A stretch of DNA of 64,000 bases, from contig NZ_JAQNDO010000001.1 in assembly GCF_028369105.1 (NCBI RefSeq), forward strand, positions 12,122,501 to 12,186,500, given 5' to 3'. Below, one piece after another: positions 47,581 through 55,802 of this stretch. Positions within the stretch are counted from its first letter, which is position 1, and the number at the start of each line of letters is the position of its first letter. The translations under genes and the position numbers were made by a program. Under the pieces are notes generated by a model. The model was not told the origin of the DNA. It saw only the letters and a program-made list of their open reading frames with translations, and made no database searches. Source of the stretch: Polyangium mundeleinium. Its GTDB lineage: Bacteria; Myxococcota_A; Polyangia; Polyangiales; Polyangiaceae.

Positions 47581-48177
47581 CTAAGGATGCCCGAGCTCGA
47601 CCTCACACTGCGTCGTATCGGTATTCCCCGTCAGCCAATTGGTCATGCACACGTCCCCGGGGTCGCCCTTGTTCCACAAGAGCCCGCCCTTGTGTTTCTC
47701 GCGCAATCGCGCCTTTCGCACGATCGACAGCACCTCGGGGTCCGCGGTCTTCGCGAATACCTTCGCTGCGAGCTCCGGTTCGAGCGCCAGAATCGAGCGG
47801 TAGTTGTCCTCCAGCTCGGCGATCGTCGTGGGCTCTTTCCCGCCGGAATAGTATTCGTCGTAGTTCTCGACGTTCGGCGAGGTTCGCTCCTCGTACCGGC
47901 GCAGCCCGTACTGGCCATACAGCCGCAGCGGCCGCGCGGCGTGGCCGTGGCAATCGAGCGTGCCGCAACGGCGCTCGAGGACCGCAGAGACCGCGCGGAA
48001 CGAGGTCGGGTCGAAGGGCGGGGCCACGATTTCATTCACGGCAGGGCCCAGGTCGCCGCAACCAGCGGCGACGAGAATGACGCCGCAACCAGCGGCGACG
48101 AGAATGACGCCGCAGCCCGCGACGGCGAAGCGCGCCACGCTGGAGCAAAAGAGGCTCGCCTTGCGTCGTGTGTTCAT
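47581..48177 (-). CDS. Haem-motif lipoprotein with duplicated lipobox
   Basis: 198 residues from the ATG at 48177, which overlaps the upstream stop. The N-terminus repeats VILVAAGCG, giving candidate lipid-attachment cysteines at VAGC, AAGC and AAGC. The mature part has CGTLDCHG, a CX3CH site like those of Planctomycete-type cytochromes, and LEDNYRSILALEPE with a later CMTNWLTG that could supply a Met ligand. Probably an outer-membrane c-type cytochrome. Last gene of a five-gene operon. Confidence 0.65.
   Translation of the reverse strand: MNTRRKASLFCSSVARFAVAGCGVILVAAGCGVILVAAGCGDLGPAVNEIVAPPFDPTSFRAVSAVLERRCGTLDCHGHAARPLRLYGQYGLRRYEERTSPNVENYDEYYSGGKEPTTIAELEDNYRSILALEPELAAKVFAKTADPEVLSIVRKARLREKHKGGLLWNKGDPGDVCMTNWLTGNTDTTQCEVELGHP
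48055..48108 (-). repeat. 27-bp tandem duplication in the lipobox region
   Basis: Two identical 27-bp units (48055-48081 and 48082-48108) encode the repeated nine residues of the signal peptide end. No mismatch separates them, so the duplication is recent or under conversion. Confidence 0.85.
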
Positions 48178-48758
48178 TTCGCAGCTCCCGGGCAGGCGGG
48201 GTCTTGCGGCGGGAACGGAGGATTCGTCTCGGCGGCGGCGCACGTCACCCACCCGGGCGAACCCTGGTTCGGATTGCCCACGTGGCACCCCGCGCAGGAT
48301 CCGTCGCGGCTGATGCGCGTCGACATGACCACACGTTTCGTGCTCTCCAGGGCCCCAGGCACGGGGTACTCGATCTCGGCGCGCAGCGGAAAGGCCGGGT
48401 CCCACTTGTCCGTTTCGATGAAGAAGTTGCCCGCGCAGTTCGTGCCGACCTCGTATTGCTCGCCGAACGAATCGGTCAGCTTGACCTTCACGCCCTTGAC
48501 GGGAAGCGGCTTCTGCTCGGGCGTCTGCGTCGGATACGCATAGATCGTCCCGCCGACGCTCATGACCGGGTTCTCCCGTAGGTACTCGCCGTGGCAGAGC
48601 ACGCAGGGCTGTCCAGGGCGATGAAACTCGCCCACGGGGACATTCGGATCCTCTTCGCCGAGCGCGGCGATACGCTCGTCGACGGCGCGGTTGCCGCAGC
48701 CGACGAGCATGCCAAGCACAACGAGCGACGAGGCGAGGGCGGTCTTGGCCGTCATCAT
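48174..48758 (-). CDS. Two-haem cytochrome lipoprotein
   Basis: 194 residues with lipobox MLVGC. Haem c sites CVLCH (near 52) and CAGCH (near 158) bracket a beta domain (GGTIYAYPTQT ... VKLTDSFGEQYEV ... CAGNFFIE) that resembles a carboxypeptidase-regulatory or prealbumin-like fold. Start and stop overlap both neighbours (ATGA), so it is made in step with the DUF3570 barrel and the next haem lipoprotein. Probably an extracellular electron carrier docked on the outer membrane. Confidence 0.75.
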   Translation of the reverse strand: MMTAKTALASSLVVLGMLVGCGNRAVDERIAALGEEDPNVPVGEFHRPGQPCVLCHGEYLRENPVMSVGGTIYAYPTQTPEQKPLPVKGVKVKLTDSFGEQYEVGTNCAGNFFIETDKWDPAFPLRAEIEYPVPGALESTKRVVMSTRISRDGSCAGCHVGNPNQGSPGWVTCAAAETNPPFPPQDPACPGAAK

Positions 48759-50944
48759 TCGACGTCGACCTCCAGCGTGAGCGCGCCGAAGTAGCCGAAG
48801 CGCTGCAGGATGAAGAGCGTGTTCAAGAAGCGCGTGTAAATCACGTCGCCGCTCACGATGAGGCCCCAGTTCTTGGCCTCGCCAAACGCGATGCGCGTGC
48901 CGAGTCCGCCGGTCACGCCGATCAGCGGGCCGAGCTCGCGGTCGCCGGTGCGCAGCGCAGGCACTTGCAGGCCCGTGGGCGTCCGTTCGGACACGTACGC
49001 GAGTTGCCAGAAGGCCGCGCCCGTCTGCGCGTGGAACCGGAAATGCGGCCAGATGCGCACGTTCTGGCTGATGTCGTAGAGGTACCGGAGGTCCGTCGTC
49101 GTGGCCTTGAGGCCCCAGCTATCCGCGTAGAGCCGCTCCTCGGCGCGCAACGTGCTCGCGGAGAAGCGGCGCGCGTAGCGGGCGGCGAACGCGAAGCGCT
49201 GGCGGCTCAGCGGGAGCTGTTCGAGGATGCGCTCGGGGTTCCGGTAAAAATTTACCGTCGCGAGCGACTGTCCCGGCAAGACGCGCGGGGCGATGTCCGG
49301 CGCGAACGTCGGGATGTAGCGGTAGGGCTTGGAGCTGTCGCCCGCCTCGATCACCGCGCTGAAGTTCGTGGTCAGGATGGAGTTCTTGTCGAGCACGAAC
49401 GACGAGGAGAGGTCGAGCGCGTGGCGCTGGATGCGCCGCGAGAAGACCTCGTAGCTCGTGCCCGATCGGCCCGCGATGTCGTACGAGAAGTCGTAGCTCA
49501 GGCTCGGCGTGACCGTCTTCTGGCGCAGGTCGATCGCGACCGTGGTGCCGACGCTCGTCGCCAGGTAGTCGGGCTCGATCGACATCGCGGTGTGAAGGTT
49601 CACGTCGACGTCGCCGAACTTCTTGTGGCCGCCGAGCGCGGGCACGTACCGCTGCTCGGTCCAGCGCGGCGAGGCCGTGGCCACGATGTCGGTCGACGCG
49701 GCCGTGACGACGTCGACGAGGAACGAGCCACCAAACCCCCAGCCGCTCGTGGGGTTCTCGACGTTGAAGAAGACCGTCGGGCTGACGACGTCGACCTTGT
49801 CGGAGTCGTGGTACGCCGAGAACTCCAGGCCGAACTTGAGGTTCAACGGCAGCTTGCGGTTCTTCGCGATGCACTCGTCGAACTGGTCCTGCGTCTGCGC
49901 GTTCTGCATGCACTGGACGAGCGCGCGGTCGATCGCCTTGCCCTTCGGCACGAGCTTGACCTCGACCGTCGCCGTCTCGCCCTCGCCGACGTTCACGCTC
50001 TGCTCGAAGGACTGCTCGGCGCCGTTCACCTTGCCCGTCGCGATGATCGTGCGCTCGCCGGGGTTTACGGGGATCTCGGCGCCGAGCTGATCCTCTGCGA
50101 GCTCGACGCCGTTCACGCGAACCTTGAGGTCGGTCGCGTTCGCCGGCTTCTGGACGATGATCTTCGGGATCTTGGCGCGGAGCTCATCGGCGCGGCTGCG
50201 CGCCTGCGCGGCCATCTGACGGATGTTCTTGCGCGACGCGGCCTCGGCGGTCGCCTCGTAGTCGGAGACGGCCTCGACCCAGAGGCCGGCGCGCGCCTCG
50301 CACGCGGCGACGAGGAAAAGCGTCGAGGTGCGATCCTCGGCCTCGTACGACGCGCGCCCGTACGCAATGCAGTCGAGCCACTCGCGCTCCTTCTCGGCCT
50401 TGGTCGCGAGTTCATAGTAGAACGAGCCCTCGCCCGTGCGCCAGCCACGCGCCGGGGGCTGCCCCTCGTACGTGGCCTTGAGCTTCTTCGAGCCGCCCGA
50501 CGCGGCCTTCGCCTCTTTCGTCTCCGGGTTGCCGCCGCTCGGCGAACCGGCGCTGCGCGCCTCGCTCCACGCCTTCTCGATCTCGCGCGAGGTGAAGTCG
50601 GGGAAGAGCGCGATGGTCGGATCTTCCTTGATCGCCGTGGCGAACGCGGCCTTCGCTTCGCTCGACTTCTTCATGCCGCCGGCGAGCACGGTGCCGAGCG
50701 CGACGTAGAGCTTCGCGCGGACCTTCGAGCTGCACGCGCTCTTCTTGGCGCACGCTTGTTTCGCCAGGTTCAGCGTGTCGAGCGCCTCCTGGTACTTGCC
50801 TTCCTTGTAGCTCGCTTCGAGCACCGTCTGGACGAGGACCTCGACCTCCTCGTCGTTGGGCGCGGCGCTCGCAGGCGCGGGGGCCAGCGTGAGCGCAGCG
50901 GCGACGAGCGGGGCGAGGAGGGCTTGTGCGAGGCGGCGGATCAC
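48755..50944 (-). CDS. DUF3570 outer-membrane barrel with N-terminal TPR region
   Basis: About 729 residues from a GTG at 50944 that starts the signal peptide (LVAAALTLAPAPASA); the frame is open further upstream. Residues ~25-260 are TPR-like helices, then a PEGA-like segment (VRVNGVELAEDQLGAEIPVNPGERTIIATG). The C-terminal ~370 residues are the DUF3570 beta barrel (FGLEFSAYHDSDKVDVVSPTVFFN ... GYFGALTLEVDVE). In other bacteria DUF3570 genes sit with DUF4266 lipoproteins and thioredoxins, as here. It may form a pore for the haem lipoproteins next to it. Confidence 0.8.
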   Translation of the reverse strand: MIRRLAQALLAPLVAAALTLAPAPASAAPNDEEVEVLVQTVLEASYKEGKYQEALDTLNLAKQACAKKSACSSKVRAKLYVALGTVLAGGMKKSSEAKAAFATAIKEDPTIALFPDFTSREIEKAWSEARSAGSPSGGNPETKEAKAASGGSKKLKATYEGQPPARGWRTGEGSFYYELATKAEKEREWLDCIAYGRASYEAEDRTSTLFLVAACEARAGLWVEAVSDYEATAEAASRKNIRQMAAQARSRADELRAKIPKIIVQKPANATDLKVRVNGVELAEDQLGAEIPVNPGERTIIATGKVNGAEQSFEQSVNVGEGETATVEVKLVPKGKAIDRALVQCMQNAQTQDQFDECIAKNRKLPLNLKFGLEFSAYHDSDKVDVVSPTVFFNVENPTSGWGFGGSFLVDVVTAASTDIVATASPRWTEQRYVPALGGHKKFGDVDVNLHTAMSIEPDYLATSVGTTVAIDLRQKTVTPSLSYDFSYDIAGRSGTSYEVFSRRIQRHALDLSSSFVLDKNSILTTNFSAVIEAGDSSKPYRYIPTFAPDIAPRVLPGQSLATVNFYRNPERILEQLPLSRQRFAFAARYARRFSASTLRAEERLYADSWGLKATTTDLRYLYDISQNVRIWPHFRFHAQTGAAFWQLAYVSERTPTGLQVPALRTGDRELGPLIGVTGGLGTRIAFGEAKNWGLIVSGDVIYTRFLNTLFILQRFGYFGALTLEVDVE

Positions 50945-51018
50945 GCGGCGGCCAAGATAAACCCGTCCCCGGGAAAAAGGATCCGACAAGATGGCGACCT
51001 TCGGCTCGGAGGAGGAAA

Positions 51019-51273
51019 TCAGTTGCAGCCGCAACCGCTGCCGGTGCCGCCGCTGCCGCCGACCGCGCCCTCGGTGATGGCGCGCAGGTGCGACTCGCCG
51101 AAGCCGGACATGTCAGCGGCCGTCATCGTCGGGTGCGCGAGCTTGCCGCGCTCGTACGGCGCGACGGGCGCGCAGCCGGTGCTCGCGAGCAAGCCTCCGC
51201 CGAGCACGAGGACCACGAGGAGCGCGCGACCGGCGCGCACGACGAGCGAGGCAGAGGTGTCTTCGTTCAGCAT
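51019..51273 (-). CDS. DUF4266 small lipoprotein
   Basis: 84 residues from the ATG at 51273. The signal helix ends in ASTGC (lipobox). The DUF4266 signature CAPVAPYERGKLAHPTM is complete, and the protein ends in a Gly/Cys-rich GSGCGCN. This family accompanies DUF3570 barrels; the pair is presumably assembled together. Confidence 0.85.
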   Translation of the reverse strand: MLNEDTSASLVVRAGRALLVVLVLGGGLLASTGCAPVAPYERGKLAHPTMTAADMSGFGESHLRAITEGAVGGSGGTGSGCGCN

Positions 51274-51352
51274 CGCGGGAAGCTCCGGTTTTCTCTTGTA
51301 TAACGGGGTTTTTCTCACCCCGCGTCAAGATTCTTCCAGCGCCGCGTGTTCC

Positions 51353-51952
51353 TTACGGCCCCGCGTCCCCGCCGCCGCCCGTCCGCCGCAGGCCGCAAAG
51401 CGCCCACTGCTCGATGATGGCGTAGTCGGTGTCGGACAGGCCGCTCGGGGGCGGCATCGGCGCGCCGCCGCCCGGCGTGCCTTGCAGGTTGCAGAGGATC
51501 CACGACCGCGAAGGGTCTTCCTCGTTGATGTAGGGATACCCTTGCGCGCCCGAGTACCCCTTGAGCTCGTCGTAAAACGCGTCGGAGCTGTCGGCCGAGA
51601 GGAAGATGCCGCGCGCGCCCGGGGCCGCGCCGTGACAACCGCCGATCGTGCAGCCCGCCGAGGGGCCCGTGAGGATCGAGTAGACCTCGGCCCAGGTCGG
51701 GGCCGTGGTGCACGCCGAGGGGTCGAGGATCGTGAGCTCGGGGCAGCCGGTCTCGCGGACCTTGGGGCCTCCGGGCGGGCCGTAGGGGCAGGCGTCGTCC
51801 TTGTCGTTGACGATCGACTGCTCGGTGCACGCCTGGTCACCCACGCCGATCTGGCAGCCGGCAAACGCGCCAAGCGCGAGGGCGGGGATCAGGGCGAGGG
51901 CGGCGCGGAAGGTGCGGCGCGACCGGGCCCTGGGCGAGGTTCTCGCGGTCAT
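51353..51952 (-). CDS. Cytochrome-like lipoprotein with CX4CH site
   Basis: 199 residues. Signal peptide with lipobox GAFAGC. CTIGGCHG gives a CX4CH haem motif, and the later GGGAPMPPPSGLSDTDYAIIEQWALCG matches the Met-containing distal part of Planctomycete-type cytochrome c domains. It is the first gene of the run that includes DUF4266, DUF3570 and two more haem lipoproteins, and so is a likely terminal or interface electron carrier. Confidence 0.65.
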   Translation of the reverse strand: MTARTSPRARSRRTFRAALALIPALALGAFAGCQIGVGDQACTEQSIVNDKDDACPYGPPGGPKVRETGCPELTILDPSACTTAPTWAEVYSILTGPSAGCTIGGCHGAAPGARGIFLSADSSDAFYDELKGYSGAQGYPYINEEDPSRSWILCNLQGTPGGGAPMPPPSGLSDTDYAIIEQWALCGLRRTGGGGDAGP

Positions 51953-52124
51953 GGCCCCGCATGGTGCCCTCGGTTCGTCACAAAGTCGACTGGGTGGGTT
52001 TGGGCTGAGGTAAGCTCGCGCCGTGCGCGCGGTTCGAAGGATCGGTCGTGCTCTCGCGATCGAGGCCCGACGCCGCAGTTTCCGAGCGCAAAGAGCGCCG
52101 TCTTAGCAAAACCAGGAGACCTGA

Positions 52125-52694
52125 ATGAGCTCGAGATCGTCGATTGTCCGCACCCTCAGCGCGCTCGTCATGGGCGCGGCCCTCTCGCTCACCGTCGCGG
52201 CGTGCGGCGGCGGCGCCGCGTCGGGCGGCGGTGCAGAGACCGGAGGCGCCGAGGGCGGCCTCGTCGGGAAGCCGGCGCCCGAGTTCACCGCCGAGGCGGT
52301 CACCGGCGAGGGCCCGAAGAGCGTGAAGGAAGCGGCCGGCAAGGTGACCATCATCGACTTCTGGGCGACGTACTGCGGCCCCTGCAAGAAGTCGTTCCCG
52401 AAGTACCAGGAGCTCGTCGATCAGTTCGGCGGCGACCTCAGCGTCATCGCGGTGAGCGTCGACGAGGAGGACACGGACAAGGCCAAGCTCGAGGAGTTCG
52501 TGAAGGCGACGGGCGTGAAGTTCTCGGTCGTGTGGGACAAGGACAAGAGCGCCGCGAAGGCCTACAGCCCGCCCAAGATGCCGACCGCGTTCGTCGTCGA
52601 CAAGACGGGCACGATCCGCCACATCCACGCCGGCTACGGCGAGGGCGAAGAGGACAAGATCGCCGAGGAGATCAAGGCCCTGATCGGGCAGTGA
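52125..52694 (+). CDS. TlpA-like thioredoxin lipoprotein
   Basis: 189 residues. Lipobox TVAAC followed by a Gly-rich linker, then a TlpA/ResA-type domain with WATYCGPCKKSFP (redox CXXC), VDEEDTDKAKLEEF, and the cis-Pro loop PKMPTAFVVD. It reduces or exchanges disulfides outside the cytoplasm, often those of apocytochromes before haem attachment, which fits the adjacent haem proteins. Its 3' end overlaps the converging OtsB gene by 23 bp. Confidence 0.88.
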   Translation: MSSRSSIVRTLSALVMGAALSLTVAACGGGAASGGGAETGGAEGGLVGKPAPEFTAEAVTGEGPKSVKEAAGKVTIIDFWATYCGPCKKSFPKYQELVDQFGGDLSVIAVSVDEEDTDKAKLEEFVKATGVKFSVVWDKDKSAAKAYSPPKMPTAFVVDKTGTIRHIHAGYGEGEEDKIAEEIKALIGQ

Positions 52695-53475
52695 TCGCAG
52701 CACGAGCGTCGGCGATCCGCGCGAGCAACTCGGCCCACGCCCGTGGGCCGGGCAGCACCAGGTCCGCCCCGACGTTCGGCGTCGGCCGCTCCGCCGAGGC
52801 CACGTAAATCCCTACCCCATCGCGCTGCCGGGCGAGGGCAATCGCGCCCTCGTCGGTGGTGTCGTCCCCCGCGTACACGACGAGCGTGCGGGGCGGCAAG
52901 CGCGCGAGCAACTGCGCGAGCGCCGTCTGCTTCGTGGCGCCGGGGTCACGCGCCTCGACGACTTGTCGCCCCTCGATGATCTCGAACCCCGCAGCGACCG
53001 CGGCCTTGCGGAACGCGTCGAGCACCTCTGCCGCGGCCTCGCGCATCGCAGGCTCGACCTCGCGCACGTGCACGGCGGCGCCGACCGACTTGCGCTCGAA
53101 GCGCATGCCGGGGACACGCGCATGGTTCGCCTCGACGAAGTCCCAAAGAGCGGAGCGGCCGGCCGCGCGCCCGGGGTGCGTGCCCCCGATCGTGCCTCCG
53201 TCAGGGCCCTCGATGAACGCGCCGTGTTCGGCGACACGGTAGATCGACGCGAGGGCGCCCGTTCGTTCGTGCAGGCTCTCCATCGTGCGTCCCGAGACGA
53301 CGGCGACGTGCACGCCGGGCGCGCGCGTGAGCCTGGAAAGCGCGTCGAGCGCGTCGTTTCGAGCGTGGGCTTTGTCGGGATCCGTGGCGATGTCCGAGAT
53401 CGTTCCGTCGAAGTCGGTGGCGACGAGCAGCGACGCAGCTCGGGCGATGCGGGAGAGGAGCGCGGGCTCGTCCAT
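52672..53475 (-). CDS. otsB: Trehalose-6-phosphate phosphatase
   Basis: 267 residues of the HAD superfamily. Motif I DFDGTISDI with the nucleophile Asp, motif II SGR, GHRV-like segment ASIYRVAEHGAFIEGP, and GDDTTDEGAI for motif IV with the TPP-type DDxTDE. It releases trehalose from trehalose-6-phosphate. The synthase otsA is not in the window. Confidence 0.85.
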   Translation of the reverse strand: MDEPALLSRIARAASLLVATDFDGTISDIATDPDKAHARNDALDALSRLTRAPGVHVAVVSGRTMESLHERTGALASIYRVAEHGAFIEGPDGGTIGGTHPGRAAGRSALWDFVEANHARVPGMRFERKSVGAAVHVREVEPAMREAAAEVLDAFRKAAVAAGFEIIEGRQVVEARDPGATKQTALAQLLARLPPRTLVVYAGDDTTDEGAIALARQRDGVGIYVASAERPTPNVGADLVLPGPRAWAELLARIADARAAITARSGP

Positions 53476-53540
53476 GCCCCGAGCGTCCCCCGAAGGAGCG
53501 TCCCGCGCAAACGTGCGAGCGCGGTGGTAGCGTCGGGTGC

Positions 53541-55802
53541 ATGTGGCGTCCCGGGAAACACGCGCGTCTCGCCTCGGCCTCGATCGTGGTCACGGCCGCC
53601 GCCAGGATGCTCTCCGGCTGCGGCGAAGCCGAACCCGCGGGCGTAGGTGGCGCAGGCGGGCAAGGCGCGGCCGGGTCCGTGTCGTCGTCGTCGTCTTCAG
53701 CGGCAGTGGGTCCGACGACGGGCGCGGGAGGCGCGTTGCCCGAGGTGTTCCCCGTGACGGGCGTGGTGACGGACGGCGCGTCGCCGCTGCCCGGCGCGAT
53801 CGTGATGCAAGGCGGCGGCGCGCCTGCGCTCGTGACGGGGCCCGACGGTGCGTTTTCGATCGAGCTCTCCACGTCGATCCCGGGCGCGCCCACGGTGGTC
53901 GCGGCGAAGGTGGGCTACCGGAGCGCCGGCATCGAATTCGACGCGCTGCCCGAGGGGCCGATCGAGCTCGTCCTGCACGAAGCGGCGCCGCCGGACAATG
54001 CCGACGGCTACAAATTCGGCACGCCGGGCGTCGGGGACGAGAACCTCGACGCGACGACGGCCATTTGCGGGCACTGTCACACGACGCTCGTCGCGCAGTT
54101 CCAGCAATCGGCGCACGCGAAGGCGACACGGGATCCGCTCGTGCAAGACCTTTATGCGGGGACGTCGCGCGCGCACGGGGACGCGGCGTCGTGCGCGGCG
54201 GCGGGCGGGGAATGGCGGACGGGGCGGGTGCCGGGCACGATGATGGGCACGGCGTCGCGTTGTTATCTCGGCGGCGGGGTTTTGCCGGACCTCAATGGTT
54301 GCGGCGCGAAGGGCGCGCTCGCCTGCGACGATCCGGCCTTGCCCGCGGCCGAAAAGCCGACTGCGTTCGGCGCGTGCGCCGATTGCCACGCGGCGGGGCT
54401 CGACGGAAAGGCGGGCGGCCGTGATCTGCTGGAGGCAACCGGGATCGCGTTCGAGAACGGGAACCATTGCGACACGTGCCACAAGGTGCGGGACATCGAC
54501 CTGACGAAACCGCCGGGAACCGCAGGCCGGCTCCTTTTGCAGCGGCCGAGCGAAAAAGTCTCCAGTGACCCCCTGGCCAAACTCCGCCAGGTGATGTTCG
54601 GCCCGCTGCCGGACGTGCCGAACGAGTTCATGGGTGGGAGTTATCAACCGAAATTCTCCGAGGCGACGTTCTGCGCGGGCTGCCACGAGCAGGCGCAGCC
54701 GGCGCTCCTCCCGGGCCAGGTCGTCGATCCGGCGCGCTTCCCCGGCGGCCTGCCCGTGCATTCGACGTTCGCGGAATGGTCGGCGAGCCCGTGGGCGGAG
54801 GCGGGCGCGCCTTGCCAGCATTGCCACATGCCGCCGAACGAGGGGCTCTGGAACACGCTGGACAAGACGACCCCGAAAAATGGAGGCATCACGTTCGGCT
54901 TCGTGCGGCCGCCGGAGCAGATTCGGTCGCACGCCTTTCGGGGGCCCCTCGCGGGGACGCCGCGGCTCCTGGGTCTGGCGCTCGGGATGTGGATGACGGC
55001 GAAAACCGCGGGAGGCGTGGTCGACGTTTCGGTGACGCTCTCGAACCAGGGATGTGGTCACGCCTTGCCGACGGGCGAGCCGATGCGATCCCTCGTGCTC
55101 GTGATTCGCGCCGAGGCCTGCGGCGAGGTGCTCGTGGCGAGCGCGGGGCCGACGGTGCCGGACGTCGGCGGCGCGTGGGCGGAGGGGGGGATCGGGCAAG
55201 GCGTGGCGGTCGTCGGGACATCCTGGTCCTGGCCGGAGGGCGCGGCCCGCGCGAAGCCGGGGCAGGTCTTGCGGGTGGTGCGGGAGACGGGGAATTGGCT
55301 GGACTACCCGGGCATCGGCGTCTTCGCGGATCCTGCGCTTTCTCCGGCGGACAAGGGAATACCGATTCGTGTACAGGTCGCGGAGGTGAACGTTGTATCG
55401 GCGGCGAACGGGCAAATCGTGGCGGCGGGCGTGGCGGAGGTGATGCCCGGGGATCGGGTGTTCCTCGGGGATGGGCTCGCGGCGGAGGTGATGGACGGAT
55501 CGGGCTCGGCGGCGCTCGCGGGGGCGCCGGGGCAGGCGTTCGCGCGGGTGCTCGTGGACGCGGAGGGAAACCGGTTCGTCCCGCATTACCGTGCGGTGGA
55601 CATGGCGAGCGATAGCAGGCTGCCGCCGTTCACGCCGGTGACGAGCCTGCATTCGTTCGTGCTGCCGGCGGGTTGTCCGGGCGCAACGGTGACGGCGACG
55701 GCGCTGTATCGGCCGGTGCCGGTGGTGATGGCCAACGAGCGGGGATGGGAAGCGCGGGATTGGGTGGTGGCGGTGCGGAAAGAGGTCGTCAGCGCGAACT
55801 AG
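53541..55802 (+). CDS. Five-haem cytochrome lipoprotein
   Basis: 753 residues. The signal peptide ends in MLSGC (lipobox), followed by Gly/Ser linkers. Residues ~70-150 form a carboxypeptidase-regulatory-like domain (TGVVTDGASPLPGAIVMQ). Five haem c sites follow: CGHCH, CADCH, CDTCH, CAGCH and CQHCH. The C-terminal ~260 residues are beta-rich without haem sites (DVSVTLSNQGCGHALPTGEP). The layout resembles extracellular cytochromes with a cytochrome c-554-like core. Its end overlaps the converging RCC1-like gene by 14 bp. Confidence 0.8.
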   Translation: MWRPGKHARLASASIVVTAAARMLSGCGEAEPAGVGGAGGQGAAGSVSSSSSSAAVGPTTGAGGALPEVFPVTGVVTDGASPLPGAIVMQGGGAPALVTGPDGAFSIELSTSIPGAPTVVAAKVGYRSAGIEFDALPEGPIELVLHEAAPPDNADGYKFGTPGVGDENLDATTAICGHCHTTLVAQFQQSAHAKATRDPLVQDLYAGTSRAHGDAASCAAAGGEWRTGRVPGTMMGTASRCYLGGGVLPDLNGCGAKGALACDDPALPAAEKPTAFGACADCHAAGLDGKAGGRDLLEATGIAFENGNHCDTCHKVRDIDLTKPPGTAGRLLLQRPSEKVSSDPLAKLRQVMFGPLPDVPNEFMGGSYQPKFSEATFCAGCHEQAQPALLPGQVVDPARFPGGLPVHSTFAEWSASPWAEAGAPCQHCHMPPNEGLWNTLDKTTPKNGGITFGFVRPPEQIRSHAFRGPLAGTPRLLGLALGMWMTAKTAGGVVDVSVTLSNQGCGHALPTGEPMRSLVLVIRAEACGEVLVASAGPTVPDVGGAWAEGGIGQGVAVVGTSWSWPEGAARAKPGQVLRVVRETGNWLDYPGIGVFADPALSPADKGIPIRVQVAEVNVVSAANGQIVAAGVAEVMPGDRVFLGDGLAAEVMDGSGSAALAGAPGQAFARVLVDAEGNRFVPHYRAVDMASDSRLPPFTPVTSLHSFVLPAGCPGATVTATALYRPVPVVMANERGWEARDWVVAVRKEVVSAN

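Noticed and set aside
48965-52807. Open frame of ~1280 codons on the plus strand
   Set aside because: It runs through six genes on the other strand and the TlpA gene in another frame; composition is Arg/Ala/Val-rich as expected for an antisense of GC-rich genes.
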